From Perkinsus marinus ATCC 50983 (lineage: Eukaryota; Perkinsozoa; Perkinsida; Perkinsidae), in NCBI RefSeq assembly GCF_000006405.1, contig NW_003206190.1, positions 86,662 through 110,108 of the forward strand: a DNA stretch of 23,447 nucleotides, read 5' to 3'. A program made the position numbers and the translations under genes. The first letter of the stretch is position 1; each line of letters begins with the position of its first letter. The notes under the pieces are model-generated. The model did not search any database, was not told the DNA's origin, and saw only the letters and a list, made by a program, of their open reading frames with translations. Below, piece by piece: positions 8,779-18,241 of the stretch.

Positions 8779-10315
8779 TCACTGACTAGCCCTCCTATCC
8801 TTCTCCTGAGTCCCTGCCATCTCAGGCCGAACCATCACCGTACTCCATCGTCGACTCCCATTAGGATTGTCCTTATCCTTCAGCACAGCTGCAGCGGCCA
8901 TCATAAGGGAGCGCCTACGTTCCTCCATCTTGGCCCCCAACACCGCTTCTAACGCGCTGGGCCTCGGCAGCCCTCCCCCACCCATCAGCCTAGACCCAAT
9001 TCCACTTCCAATGAGCCGAGACGCCCTAGCAGCCGTCACGGAGCCCCTCGAGCCCGGTGGGGTACTCCAAATGTGCTCAGCTCGAGAGTTTCCCGGTGGG
9101 GCCAAGACCGTCAGGTCGGATGGTAAGGCTGAATTAATAGCACCAGAAAGAGTCTTGTTTCCTGATGCACTCTGACGGCGACCCGCCACCACATGGCAAA
9201 TGGGCTTCAAGGCCTTACGCTGTAACGTGGGGCCCTCTGTAGGCTGAGGCCTCCATCCCCTCTCACTATTGTTCAACATATGACAGGTCTCAGCCAGTGT
9301 TGGTAACCCTATCGCACGCCCCACAGCCGAGCCCCGAGGGGCTCTCATGCTGCCCGTTTGCGTAGTACTAATAGTCTTTTTCTTCCCACTTTTAGGATGA
9401 GGCGATCTACCACTATTACAAGTCCTAGCTTCTATTACTCCTCTTGAAGTCATGTAAATTCTTGGTATTGTGAACTGTCTACTAAACCTCCTCTTGGGAT
9501 TACCATCACCACTCGCCTCTGCCCCTCCAGCCTCCCCAGAAGGTGGCACCACAAGAAGACTCCCTTCAGCCAAGGTCCTCGATCGCTGTGGACTCAGCTC
9601 GGCCTTAGGTGGGGGTTTGGGAATGATGACCTCGGGGGCGGGCGCCGAGACCCTCCTGGGTCCTTCAATACGTGGTTCCTCAACACGAAGATCTTCCACG
9701 ACCTCCCCGGATTTTGGTGAACCGCCTTCAGATTGGCCCCCCTGAAGTGAGAAGGCCAACGCCTCCTCCCTCCTCTTCTTCATCTCAAACACCCTCATAG
9801 CAGCCGCTTTCTGTAGTCGACGTAGGTCCGCCGGTTGGACCCGCCCCATAGAGTATTCCTCGACATCCTCCAGCCCCACCGGGCTGAGCTCAGTAGTGAA
9901 GTAAGCCGACCAGTACCCCTCAGGGCGGTCCACCTCCAACTCCTCCCTAGCAATTAGACCCTCCCCAGAAGGGTGCACGATCTCGTCAGCGAAGAGGGCC
10001 AAGGAGCCCAACCTATTCGACTGTTCAGCCTCATTGAGCTTCTTGCGGCCCCTGTCTGGTTCGGCCGGCAGTACCGTATTCCACTTGTCGAAACTCAGCT
10101 TATCTACCTCATCAGCGCTCGAGCGTCTTAGGTACCTGACCACCCCAGTGGAGACCTCCTATGACCCCCTCCACACGCTACCATCCATTCACTGCATTGC
10201 ACTGGCCACACACAGCATCGGCCGTGCTGAAGCCCTTGACAATTCCTCTGCGGAAGGGCGTCGCGGCACCCAAGGCGTCTATAGAGGTCTTGGGCCGGAG
10301 GTTGCATTTTCTCAT
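8779..10315 (-). CDS. 496-aa hypothetical protein
   Basis: I do not recognise this protein. Exons 10315-10182 and 10135-8779, joined over a 46-nt intron (GTAGCG...GGTCAG) that makes the Trp codon of NGWYLRR. Exon 2 is by far the longest exon in the window (452 codons). The N-terminal 160 residues look globular: a CGQC pair at 36-39, NGWYLRRSSADEVDKL, and ADEIVHPSGEG. A charged segment follows (LRRLQKAAAMRVFEMKKRREEA), then a long Pro/Ser/Gly/Arg-rich, probably disordered half ending in a short Ala-rich helix (SLMMAAAAVLKDKD) and a basic tail. The ATG at 10315 is the first in frame with the splice. The stop is TGA. The gene runs in the same direction as the small gene ending at 10470, 154 bp upstream. 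Confidence 0.75.
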
Positions 10316-10469
10316 CGACACCACCTAATGCAAAGTACACTCCTCCTATCAGTGTGGGAATATATTTTTGCTTTCCTCAGCTGAGCTCAAATTTTTTCCC
10401 TCGAATTCGGGTAGAAGTGTACAAAAACCGAAAAAAGGTTTCCCCAAATTTCCTCAAAATTCTCATATT

Positions 10470-10986
10470 TTAACCAACACATGTAGTTGACCCTGTGGAC
10501 ATCTCCCGAACTAATAATCTCAGACTCACCGGCCTCCTCAGACCAAGGCCATTGGGTATGACCACGATAGGTGGCGACTCGCCCGATGGAGCGGTGTCGG
10601 CCGATGGTACTGATAGCATCAGCTTGACAGGTTTAGAGAAGAGGCCCTACCTGTCCATTTCTGGATGTGTGCCCTATAGGCATCCCATGGGAGGGGCTCA
10701 CCGGTAACGACCTCTCCACATCGAATGCAATGGAGGGAGTTGAGGAGGTCTGCGAGGGCACTGGACAGCGTAGAGGGGCAGAGGACCTACCTAGGTTGGA
10801 GGAGGACGGGTCAGTGGTGGCTGCACTATGCAGAGGGACCACGCATATGGGGGACGATGGTTCACTGTCGGGCTCAGGCATATATAGTAAATCACTATCG
10901 ACGAGTCTCCTGTGATGAAAGGGGTTGACCACCGTAGTAACGGAGGACAGCGTTGCTAGGGAGGAATAACCGGGCCGTTGGTCCAT
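10470..10986 (-). CDS. Small Cys/His-rich hypothetical protein (possible zinc binder)
   Basis: Unrecognised, about 139 aa. Exons 10986-10843, 10786-10651 and 10609-10470; introns are 56 nt (GTGGTC...GGTAG) and 41 nt (GTAGGG...ATCAG), with phases that fit. Splicing exposes a Cys/His pattern that no single frame shows: C48-x2-C51, C68-x2-C71 and a His at 88 within CIRCGEVVTGEPLPWDAY and RAHIQKW. This would suit a zinc-binding module, but I cannot assign a named finger. The C-terminal part (PPIVVIPNGLGLRRPV) is mostly hydrophobic and basic. The first exon is Ser/Pro-rich, and its start could instead be the later ATG before PEPDSEP. A competing single-frame reading through the first intron is Ser/Pro-rich with no motif, which is why the spliced model is preferred. 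Confidence 0.55.
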
Positions 10987-11427
10987 GGGTACATTGTGTA
11001 AGCAGTCACTGTCCTAATCATCTTTGCTCGGCTGCCCACTCGTGGGAGGAGGACCCAAAGCTTCTTATGACTGATCAAGTAATTACTATGGTTGGGCCTC
11101 ACTGGGAATGCTATGTCGAGTGTATGCGGCCTCTGATGCTAATGAGGACTGCACTGATCGGCTCCAATGTGACGAAGACTACTTCCCTTCCAGATTTGTC
11201 CCGTACAATCTCAATAACACTCAAAGGCTTTCTCTACCAAGTTCCATCTGCCTAGTTCCTCCAATGGCACCACCAGCTAGCGATCAAGATTCCAGTGAAC
11301 ACAATTTTCGAGCGGCGAGTGGTTGTGGGCGCGCGCTAAATACATTCCCCCCCAGCGGCGCCACCGTTGCCTCATCGTCGTAGTAGTAGTTGATGCCTAT
11401 ACGTGTCTGAGTCTCTGTTGTTACATT
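10987..11427. other. Divergent intergenic region
   Basis: Lies between the 5' ends of the - strand Cys/His-rich gene and the + strand basic Ser-rich gene, so it should hold both promoters. A 91-codon + frame (11108-11383) with several Asp/Cys residues (VYAASDANEDC) could be a stray exon, but I see no partner exon or family motif. Short GTAGTAGTAG tracts occur near 11381. Confidence 0.4.
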
Positions 11428-12000
11428 ATGGACGCTCTTTCCCCATCCGGGGTCGACCCTGCCCAGACTACTGAGGCCGATAACTCTACCATTGAAGCGG
11501 GGAAGGATTCGGCCACCAGCTCGGGTGGTGGTCGCAAAACAGTTCAGGTTGAGGGAGGGCCTTCACTGAGGACTGTAACTACTGTGGTGACCGCGGCTAG
11601 TAGGGCGAGTCGTAGATCTGTGAAGCCCGTGACCCCAGTGTTAAAACGACGGCATTCGGGGGGTCAGGGGGAGGCCCCTAAGGTTAATGTCTCGATGAAG
11701 GGGACGGTCACACAACAGCTGCCTGCAGAAGTAGTAGGCAATCGTAAACAAATAGGAGGGCGCCCGGAGTCGAAGACTGAATCTGAGGTGGGTATCTTAG
11801 GTTGCAGCGAACAAGATACAAAATAGGTCCGGTTGAGGCACATTGTCTCTTCTTAGGGTAATCTGTCCGCCCCCAAGTCCAGTACATCCTATTCCGTCGA
11901 ATCCAGTGCCAAACGCCTCATCGAGGGGTCAGGTATGATGAACTCTGGTAAGCTCACTCGACAGTCTACCATACCCATGAGGCCCAACGGCCCCCAGTAG
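11428..12000 (+). CDS. Basic Ser/Thr-rich hypothetical protein
   Basis: Unrecognised, about 167 aa. Exons 11428-11787 and 11857-12000 around a 69-nt intron (GTGGGT...TTCTTAG, pyrimidine-rich acceptor). The composition is low complexity and probably disordered: an acidic start (MDALSPSGVDPAQTTEAD), then Arg/Lys/Ser/Thr/Val-rich segments (KPVTPVLKRRHSGG), with a second exon of similar character (SSTSYSVESSAKRL). It ends at TAG. An in-frame upstream ATG at 11323 would add a Val/Cys-rich stretch derived from a GTA repeat, so 11428 is preferred. The aspartic protease gene starts 119 bp downstream on the same strand. Confidence 0.6.
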
Positions 12001-12119
12001 GCCCCCCATGCACGCATGTACCAAATCATTGACACTGCACTCCCCTGCTGAGTCCCATCCTAGGTTGTGTTATCAACTGCTACCCCATATCGCAGCTATT
12101 ACTACCATAACTCGTATCA

Positions 12120-12553
12120 ATGCTCTTCTTCACTCTATCGGCTATTACCTCCATAGTGACAACGGCATTCGATGGCTCCTTTGGGGGCTCTCAGGTTATT
12201 CAGGACAACGGTGACTCCTTCCTCACTGTCACCGTGAAGGTAATAGTGATGACCATGCCCCAAGGGGAGTGGTGGGGCCTCAGGTTGGGGAGAAGGTCAT
12301 TAAAGTGATCCCCGACAGTGGCTCTTTCGACCTCTACCTCATTGATCAAGGGGCATGCTCAGAAGGCCTTGGACTATGCCGTATGGCATACAACTCCAAA
12401 GAGTAGGAACGCCCAATTGAGGGGTTAGTATAGGCTGGGCGGGACTCAGGTCCGGTACCCATAAGTTCCCTGATGGGGATGTTATCAAAGACGTGGTTTT
12501 CGGTAGTGGCACGGCTAGGTGTCGGCTGGGCTTTGACAAGGCGGAACTGGTAC

Positions 12554-12612
<59 letters not shown>

Positions 12613-14304
12613 AGCTCACACGGTGTTGGAGCAGGTTAATGAAGACGACGAAGGGAATGTAACGGCACACTCCAGGGGCACGCCTATGGAGGCCCCTTAC
12701 GATGCTTCCTTTGTCGGTAAAGGGTCTCCTAAAGTCCTCTTTCCTCTATGGCAAATCTTTGCCCTCGATGAGGGTCTCCTCAGGATGTACTACTATTGCA
12801 AGCTCCTAAGTTTAGTAATGTGCCTCCTTCCTTTTAGTTGGGGTGATGGTAAGGGCTTCCAGGGTATACTGGGTATGGGGTACAAGGCTGGGGAGGACGT
12901 GAGCCCTGATGAGGTAGTAAAGCTCCTCTCCCATGTCTAGTGGTGGCCGCCTTAAGTAGCCTCATAGTACTTTGCTCGCTACAGGATCTTACTGTTGTCA
13001 TCATTATCGTTGTAGGCTCTAAAGCAGTTGAATGCTACAGAGGGCGTATCAGCTGTCACTGGTGTCTCCACCTTAGCCCCAGGGGAGGGCGCCTCGGAAT
13101 TGTTCACTGACAAGTTCGCCATATGCCTCCCTAGAGGGTCTCGGGTAGGCGGCCACCTAGTTGTCGCTGGCTCCATGCTTTGGTACAGGCTAAGAAGTTG
13201 GTCCTGCCCGAGCTGGTGGCCTCTCGTGGTCTTCGTAGCACTCCTAAGGCCGTATCCTTGTCGACTGATCACCCTACCAAGTTCGAGGACCTCACTACTG
13301 ATGACAAGGGTAGTAGGGTAGTGGTCCTTGGGGGCCTATGAGGAAGTGGTGTCAGGCATGCTCTGGTGGGGGGCCTCCATCCCCCGCAGTCGGAAGTTTC
13401 CGATCAATACCCCTGTCATTGGTGTAAGGCATTGGACCATCGGCATCAAGAGCGTCCAGGTAGGCCCCCCCCTTCCTTATGGAGCTGGTCGGATAGTCCT
13501 TGCCTCTAGGTAGTGGACTCTACCAAGGGAGGCGGCGGCAAGGTCCTGACCTCCTTCTGTGACCAGTCGCCCTGTGCGGCCCTAGTCGATAGTGGTATGA
13601 TGCCCCTTCGTCCGTGTTGGAGGAGACGAAGCCGCCCTCCCATCAGGGACATCCCTCTTCGCGTTACCGGTGCCGAGGGTGAAGGAGATCTTCAAGAGCC
13701 TCGGGGACCTCAAGTTGGACTGCTCTAATGTACAAGACCTCCCTGATATACAGTAGGGGTGACCATGTTGCCCGAGGGGTAATTTCGTGGCGCGTGACGC
13801 TGTAGGATCGCCCTTGGGGACTCGAAGGAGCCCTTGGTGATCACACCCGAGTCGTACGTGATGAAGATCCAAGCCCACGACCTGTCCCTCTACGAGTCCT
13901 TCGGCCAGAGTCTGATGCTGGCCGGCGACCTCCAGCGTATCAAGAGCTCTGCTAACCCCAACGTCACCCTATGTAGTCCGAGGGGGACAGAGGCCTTCAC
14001 TGAACTCCTTGTGTAGGCCTGCCAGCTTTTATGGCATCCCCGGTGTCTCAAGGGACCGTGAAGGACTTCCCCTCGTACCTTCAGACCGAGGACCATCTGA
14101 CGGAGATGATGGTACTGGTGCCGGCAGTTCGGATGGTGATGGTCGTGGGATCAGATACTAGGCATTCCCATATTCAGAGAGTACACTGTTCTGTTCGACA
14201 GGCAGTCTAGTGCTATCGCCTTTGACAGGTGTGTCCCGGCTACGCCCACTATCACTATGCAGTGCTTTGATCAGGAACCCCGACGATGGAAGTGGGTGCA
14301 GTAG
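12120..14304 (+). CDS. Secreted pepsin-family (A1) aspartic protease
   Basis: Endopeptidase with two catalytic aspartates. Exons: 12120-12239, 12284-12402, 12450-12549, 12635-12786, 12838-12913, 13016-13144, 13189-13309, 13356-13459, 13510-13594, 13647-13752, 13806-13972, 14017-14111, 14155-14304; about 507 aa with all phases consistent. It begins with a signal peptide (MLFFTLSAITSIVTTA). The first active site is VIPDSGSFDLYL (Asp about 51; DSGS instead of the usual DTGS). The second is ALVDSGTSLFALP (Asp about 334), whose Gly codon is split by an intron. Other pepsin landmarks are FQGILGMGY, HWTIGIKSVQV, the LPDIQIALGD core strand, ITPESYV and LGIPIFREYTVLFDR near the end. Intron 3 (12550-12634) contains a (TAG)20 tract. 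The 102-nt intron 12914-13015 may hide a small exon. The end is unsure: after 14295 an intron could extend the protein to about 14481 or 14534. Confidence 0.9.
12554..12612. repeat. (TAG)n microsatellite, about 20 units
   Basis: A perfect 59-bp TAG tract. It starts 4 nt into intron 3 of the aspartic protease gene, directly after the donor (GTAC|TAGTAG), and the intron ends at 12634 with GAGCAG. The tract explains why this intron is 85 nt rather than the usual 40-55. Read as exon it would put in-frame stops in one frame, so the intron placement fits. Confidence 0.95.
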
Positions 14305-14727
14305 TAGTACGGCTGCAGGCCAGAGCTCCCTCATCCACCAGGGCCACGTTAGGAGTCGTAGTAGGAGGCCCCTCGCGGTAGTAGGGTACACAAAGGGTAG
14401 GGCTAGTTGTGTCTTGGCAGATACGAAGCATGCCTGCTCCGGAGAATCTAATATTCCCCTCGGGTTTGGACTCCCTCCGTAGGGTCGCCCCTCCGTCCAG
14501 TGGGGCTGTCATTGGCTCGGAAAGGATGCTCTAACATGGGTGTTGGCCTGATGGTGTTGATCTATGCGCTCCTTGTTGGGTTAGTAGCGGCTGGGTTCAA
14601 TCCCGGGTCCTATCGTATTCTCCCCTAGGGTTGTCGAGATTCATAACTCTTTCTCCTGCATATAGTCGCCCTATGGTTGAGGATATCCCCTTTACCGCGT
14701 CGTAAGGTGTCAGCACCCCTGTCCCCT
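14305..14727. other. Spacer between protease and glutaredoxin genes
   Basis: The first part may be the protease C-terminal extension: a 46-nt GTGCAG...CCACCAG intron would continue into an Arg/Ser-rich frame (RSRSRRPLAVV). Beyond about 14535 I see no gene. A tRNA T-loop-like string near 14597 was considered and rejected. The pyrimidine-rich run just before 14728 is the leader of the glutaredoxin gene. Confidence 0.4.
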
Positions 14728-15115
14728 ATGTCCCTCTTCCCCTCTGATACTGATGGCGAAGTGAAGCATTTGAAAGGGGCCACCTTGGACGAGGTAAGGG
14801 TGAGGCCCTCTCACTGTCGAGGGGCCCTTCATCAGGTCGTCACGGTCAGGGAGTGCGTTATATTCTCGACACCAGCTTGTGGATGGTGTATTAAGGCCAA
14901 GAGGTTCCTCACAGAAGAGCTCATGGTCCCCTGTAGTTACTATAGTCTTCATGAGTAATAAGCATTCATCACTTGGGTGGAAATCGTCGTGCTATTTCGA
15001 CAGCTCTCCCGTACTAGCAAGAGAGCTCATCAACAGGACGGGTATGAGGACAGTACCAAACATATATATCCGAGGGCGACATGTTGGCGGTTATGATGAC
15101 CTGCAGAGGATGTAG
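14728..15115 (+). CDS. Glutaredoxin (CGWC dithiol type)
   Basis: Small glutathione-dependent thiol-disulfide oxidoreductase, about 98 aa, usual for the family. Exons 14728-14793, 14836-14954 and 15004-15115; introns are 42 nt (GTAAGG...ATCAG) and 49 nt (GTAATA...CGACAG). Seen: active site FSTPACGWCIKAKRFL (CxxC as CGWC), RELINRTGMRTVPNIYI with the cis-Pro TVP loop, and GRHVGGYDDL, the glutathione-binding GG-DD motif. The second intron, set by phase, joins SYYSLHD to SPVLAREL, the expected spacing. Start 14728 (MSLFPSD) gives a short N-terminal extension before TLDEVVTVREC; no targeting leader is obvious. The TAG stop at 15115 follows soon after GGYDDL, so a further small exon is possible. The + strand neighbours are the protease and RRP46. 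Confidence 0.88.
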
Positions 15116-15496
15116 GAGGGAAGAGTACCCATCTGGGGGAAGGTTACGCTCTGTCAGTTACAGGAGGTGCCGTAGTGGGGAGGGGGGAGAGGAGACGGAT
15201 AAACCTGTATGTGATTTCATGGCGCGCGGTCATGATGCAGTTTTAAAAGCTTCGCAGTAGTAGCCTCAACCGAGTTTCTGTGTGCCCCTGGCCTTGTTGG
15301 GTTCCCGAGTGCTCGTCGGTGCATGCCCTTGGGAGTTCCTTCCTCTGTCGTCATGTCCTCTGCAGTGGACGAGGTCAACCCGAACAAGGCCGAGGTAGCA
15401 GCGCCAGAGTTCATCTATCATCAGGCACGGATAGATGGGAGGGAATGTGAGTCGATCATCCATCCGGGGTTTCTGCCAAGTCGCTGTATAGGTTCA
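15116..15496. other. Spacer between glutaredoxin and RRP46 genes
   Basis: An ORF in frame with RRP46 runs through 15323-15496 and would encode an N-terminal extension (including RIDGRECESI), but RRP46-family proteins usually begin near the residues at 15497. At 15213-15226 it carries a near copy of a 14-mer (ATTTCATGGCGCGC) also found in introns at 13781 and 22618. Confidence 0.4.
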
Positions 15497-16421
15497 ATGA
15501 TGCGCCCTCCTACGCTTGAGCTTGGACTGTTGCCTCAGAAGGACGGCAGTGCACGCCTGGGCTTTGGTGACACTGAGGTTCTGGTGGGTGTCAACGGGCC
15601 AGTGGAAAATAGGTATAGTCGGGGGGGGGGGTGTCCAAGCAGCAATGGTGTAGGGGAATTGATCAGATTCCCGTTGGGGGTGAGCACGCCTGGGTACCCG
15701 CTGGATGTGACCGTGCGAAGAGCCTCTGGCATGCCAACTGCTGAGGATAAGAGTGTTGAGTACCAACTCACGAAGTTCATTAACACTATCATCGATGCAC
15801 ATCTCCTACCCGGCAATACCATGGTCACTGTAGCGGTAAGGGGCCCTCTCGATGAGCTTAGAGGACTGCGGGTCTCAGGTGGAAGTGATGAACAATGATG
15901 GATCGCTTCTGTCGACTATCTTTAACGCGGCGATCCTTGCCCTCTTGGACGCGGGTTCGATTCCTCTCAGAGGTATTTTTCGATCACCTGATGCGATGGG
16001 GCCTCATTGATCTTGAGCAGGTACAGCTTTCGCTGCCGCATTGGGTAAACGTTATCATCGCGGTGGGACGCAGATCCTGGTGGATCCAGATCAGTCCGAG
16101 GAGGAGGTAGTAGCGGCGTACAACCCAAGGCATCATCAATCGTTTGCCTCAGTCCTCTGTCTTTACTGATACCTTCGTCATCGACATCCACTCGCAGGAT
16201 GTGGTGATGCTGGTGAGAGATGTCGCCGTCGGGGCAGCGGCCGAGAAGGAAGTGGAGGCCGATGCACTGGCTCCAACGGCGGTAGCTGCTGTTAAAGTAG
16301 GTTGCTTGGGGGAGGAATGGTTGGATGCCGCATTGCTGTATTATTGTGTTAGGCATTCGAGAAGTACGTCCGCTCCTGCCTTGCAGTGTATTACCAGAAG
16401 ATTCGACCTGTCAATGCTTAA
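15497..16421 (+). CDS. RRP46: Exosome core subunit RRP46 (RNase PH-like fold, EXOSC5)
   Basis: Subunit of the hexameric RNase PH-like ring of the eukaryotic RNA exosome, which degrades and trims RNA in nucleus and cytoplasm; in most eukaryotes the ring itself is not catalytic. Exons 15497-15612, 15667-15835, 15879-15972, 16021-16106, 16153-16296 and 16353-16421 give 225 aa, close to the usual size. Introns are 54, 43, 48, 46 and 56 nt. Motifs: LLPQKDGSARLGFGDTEVLVGV then GPVENR near the N-terminus, VEVMNNDGSLLSTIFNAAILALLDAG in the middle (split by the 43-nt intron), LRGTAFAAALG, and a C-terminal helix AFEKYVRSCLAVYYQK. The spacing and the 'GPxE' after the first strand point to RRP46 rather than RRP41. 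The stop is TAA. An in-frame upstream ATG at 15323 is less likely. Confidence 0.87.
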
Positions 16422-16506
16422 CCAACGTGAACATGTTGGGATTGTTGTGTTTATTTTAACGACGTCTGAGGGTAGAGGGGATCAGATGAGACAGTAGGCA
16501 CAATCC

Positions 16507-16689
16507 ACAGCATTTCCAGGTCAAATCAATTTTTCACCGACAAATTTAATTTTTTACCTATTTGGTTAATGTTTTACCTTTTTAATTAACGTTTTACCCA
16601 TGGCTTTAATGAAATGCCAAGAAAACTAATATTATACCCGGTTTATTTGAAAGTTTAGGAGTTTAATTTAATCAAGGCGCGCCCAATGA
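16507..16689 (+). repeat. Left inverted arm with 20-bp periodic modules
   Basis: From 16510 the arm reads as consecutive modules of 20, 20, 20, 20, 20, 20, 21 and 21 bp. Most carry TTTTACC in the first half and end in TTAA or a close variant (for example TGTTTTACCTTTTTAATTAA at 16570-16589). The arm ends in the AscI-like palindrome GGCGCGCC. Confidence 0.85.
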
Positions 16690-16975
16690 CCACGTGCACG
16701 TTGTGAAAGTCAATGACAACTCGAGGAGTCGTGCCGCTGCTTCGGCAGTAATATTAGTATTGCACTTGCCTTGCTTGTCGCCGATTTTAAATGACTTGAA
16801 ACTGGGAGAAGAGTCGCTGATCAGCATGACCATAAAACTCAACTTGTTCAACTACCTCTATGCTTTACCTATGTAAATCCCCGTACGATTTCTCCCTCCT
16901 TCAGCACAAAAGTGTCTCAGTACATCCCTTGCTATTTCAAGGGTAGTCTATTGCTAAATCTGCACGCCCACATTA

Positions 16976-17158
16976 TCATTGGGCGCGCCTTGATTAAATT
17001 AAACTCCTAAACTTTCAAATAAACCGGGTATAATACTAATTTTCTTGGTATTTCATTAAAGCCATGGGTAAAACGTTAATTAAAAAGGTAAAACATTAAC
17101 CAAATAGGTAAAGAATTAAATTTGTCGGTAAAAAATTAATTTGACCTGGAAATGCTGT
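16976..17158 (-). repeat. Right inverted arm
   Basis: Reverse complement of the left arm with about 97% identity. It retains the same modular pattern and the GGCGCGCC inner end, so the arms are either young or kept alike by conversion. Confidence 0.9.
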
Positions 17159-17413
17159 AGAAAGGGTCTGTGTATGAAGTAAAACTTCATCGTCGATACC
17201 ACGAATTGGTTACCGTAGCTACGATACATGTTAGCTTGTGAGGGTGTCGTTCAAGTTTGTACAACCTCAAAACACAGATTATCTGTTGATTGACTCGTAG
17301 TGATAGATTTACCGTTGTCATTATTTGCCTGTGTACTAGCTCGATGTGATGTAATGAGATGCATATTTTCCAATTCCTGTGCTACCGTGACCTTGAGTGT
17401 TACTGTGGTGTGC
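17159..17413. other. Spacer between fold-back element and tRNA gene
   Basis: About 255 bp with no recognised feature. It is the 3' flank of the - strand tRNA gene. Confidence 0.4.
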
Positions 17414-17417
17414 AAAA
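17414..17417 (-). terminator. RNA polymerase III T-run terminator
   Basis: TTTT on the - strand, 3 nt after the 3' end of the tRNA-Ser gene, as expected for Pol III termination. Confidence 0.7.
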
Positions 17418-17420
17418 TAC

Positions 17421-17501
17421 GACACCTGGGAGATTCGAACTCCCGCGGGCATAGCCCAACGGCTTAGCAGGCCGCCGCCTTAACCACTCGGCCAAAGTGT
17501 C
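17421..17501 (-). tRNA. tRNA-Ser (anticodon GCU)
   Basis: An 81-nt class II tRNA decoding AGC/AGU. On the - strand the acceptor arms GACACTT and AGGTGTC pair (one G-U). The D stem is GCC/GGC, and the anticodon stem GCGGC/GCCGT encloses loop CTGCTAA with anticodon GCT. The long variable arm is GGGC-TAT-GCCC, and the T arm is GGGAG-TTCGAAT-CTCCC. There is no intron and no encoded CCA, as in eukaryotes. Internal A box (TGGCCGAGTGG) and B box (AGTTCGAATCT) are present. Confidence 0.97.
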
Positions 17502-18241
17502 TAATTTTGATTTCTGTGAGGTGAGTGTTTTGGTTCACGGAATTCTTATGCACTAATAACTAGCCTAATTGTGACTTGCGCTTCGAATTTCTTATCGGAA
17601 CGATACAAATATAGGGGGCATTCGCTCGAACATTAAGAACAAGATTGGATATCTCCAAAAGACTCCAGCCCGTGGAATTCTGGAGATTGGGCCGTTACGC
17701 AGTTGGATCAACTGGGAACCCCAGTCTGGTAACCGCCAGCGAGACCGCTATAACGCAGTGAAGGGTAGTGAATCGAAGTCCACAGCAACTCAAGTCGTTG
17801 TTCAGTGATGTCGGACTTATTCGTATAGTTGTTGACTCACGTTACTGTCTTGTGCGAACCAGGCATGGGTTCACATCACCCAAATGGAACTTATTGGCTC
17901 CCCTATTCAGTTGCAACTCCCATAAGAGTTTCCTCTATCCTTGCCCTTCGCTCACAACGAAGGCGGTTCTTACCTTTCGGGGAGAATAGCGACTCGAACA
18001 AACCCCCCCAAATAGGATGTACTTCAGCATCAGCATCGATGTTTCCCAAGGGAAGTAGTTGTTTCCCAAAGATTGCTTCTCCCCCTCACTAGAAAGGATG
18101 CCGCCCAACACATTCCGAACCCATGCGGCACCTCCTCAATCAACAATCCAAAACCACCAAGTATAGAAATATCATCACCACAAATAAGACAATAACAACA
18201 ACAGTGTTGTAAATCATCATCACCCTCGCCACTTGTCTGAG
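17502..18241. other. 740-bp region without a recognised gene
   Basis: Lies downstream of delta-COP copy 2 and upstream of the tRNA. Short + frames (17768-17989, 17829-18092) show no motif. I searched both strands for the missing mu-homology domain of delta-COP and did not see it. The part next to 18241 is AT-rich with CAACAA runs on the + strand and is likely 3' UTR. Confidence 0.4.

Larger units (their letters stand above)
16507..17158. mobile_element. Fold-back element with long terminal inverted repeats
   Basis: A 652-bp element: two 183-bp inverted arms (16507-16689 and 16976-17158), differing at about 6 positions by eye, around a 286-bp centre. The tips are ACAGCATTTCC and the inner ends are GGCGCGCCCAATGA. 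The arms are AT-rich and built of 20-21-bp modules. The centre holds no transposase; a 60-codon frame (16694-16876) has no motif. No clear target-site duplication is visible at the tips. It looks like a non-autonomous DNA transposon of the fold-back/long-TIR kind. Confidence 0.9.

Noticed and set aside
11108-11383. A 91-codon frame with Asp/Cys residues
   Set aside because: There are no partner exons, splice support or family motif; possible but not supported.
13300-13360. An apparent frameshift at a G run in the protease gene, between GSRVVVLGG and YEEVV frames
   Set aside because: A 46-nt GTAGTA...GTCAG intron at 13310-13355 restores frame and gives the expected pepsin spacing, so no frameshift is needed.
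14580-14625. A tRNA-like T loop (GGGTTCAATCCC)
   Set aside because: The T stem does not pair fully and no acceptor, D or anticodon arms are found upstream.
15323-15496. An N-terminal extension of RRP46 including RIDGRECESI
   Set aside because: RRP46 proteins normally start close to the residues at 15497; the extension has no counterpart, though RNA-seq could restore it.
16510-16676. A CRISPR-like array of 20-bp units
   Set aside because: The units are contiguous and degenerate without unique spacers, are mirrored in the other arm, and the context is eukaryotic.
17502-18241. A hidden mu-homology domain downstream of delta-COP copy 2
   Set aside because: No exon with recognisable mu-homology motifs was found on the - strand, and copy 1 has no room for one.
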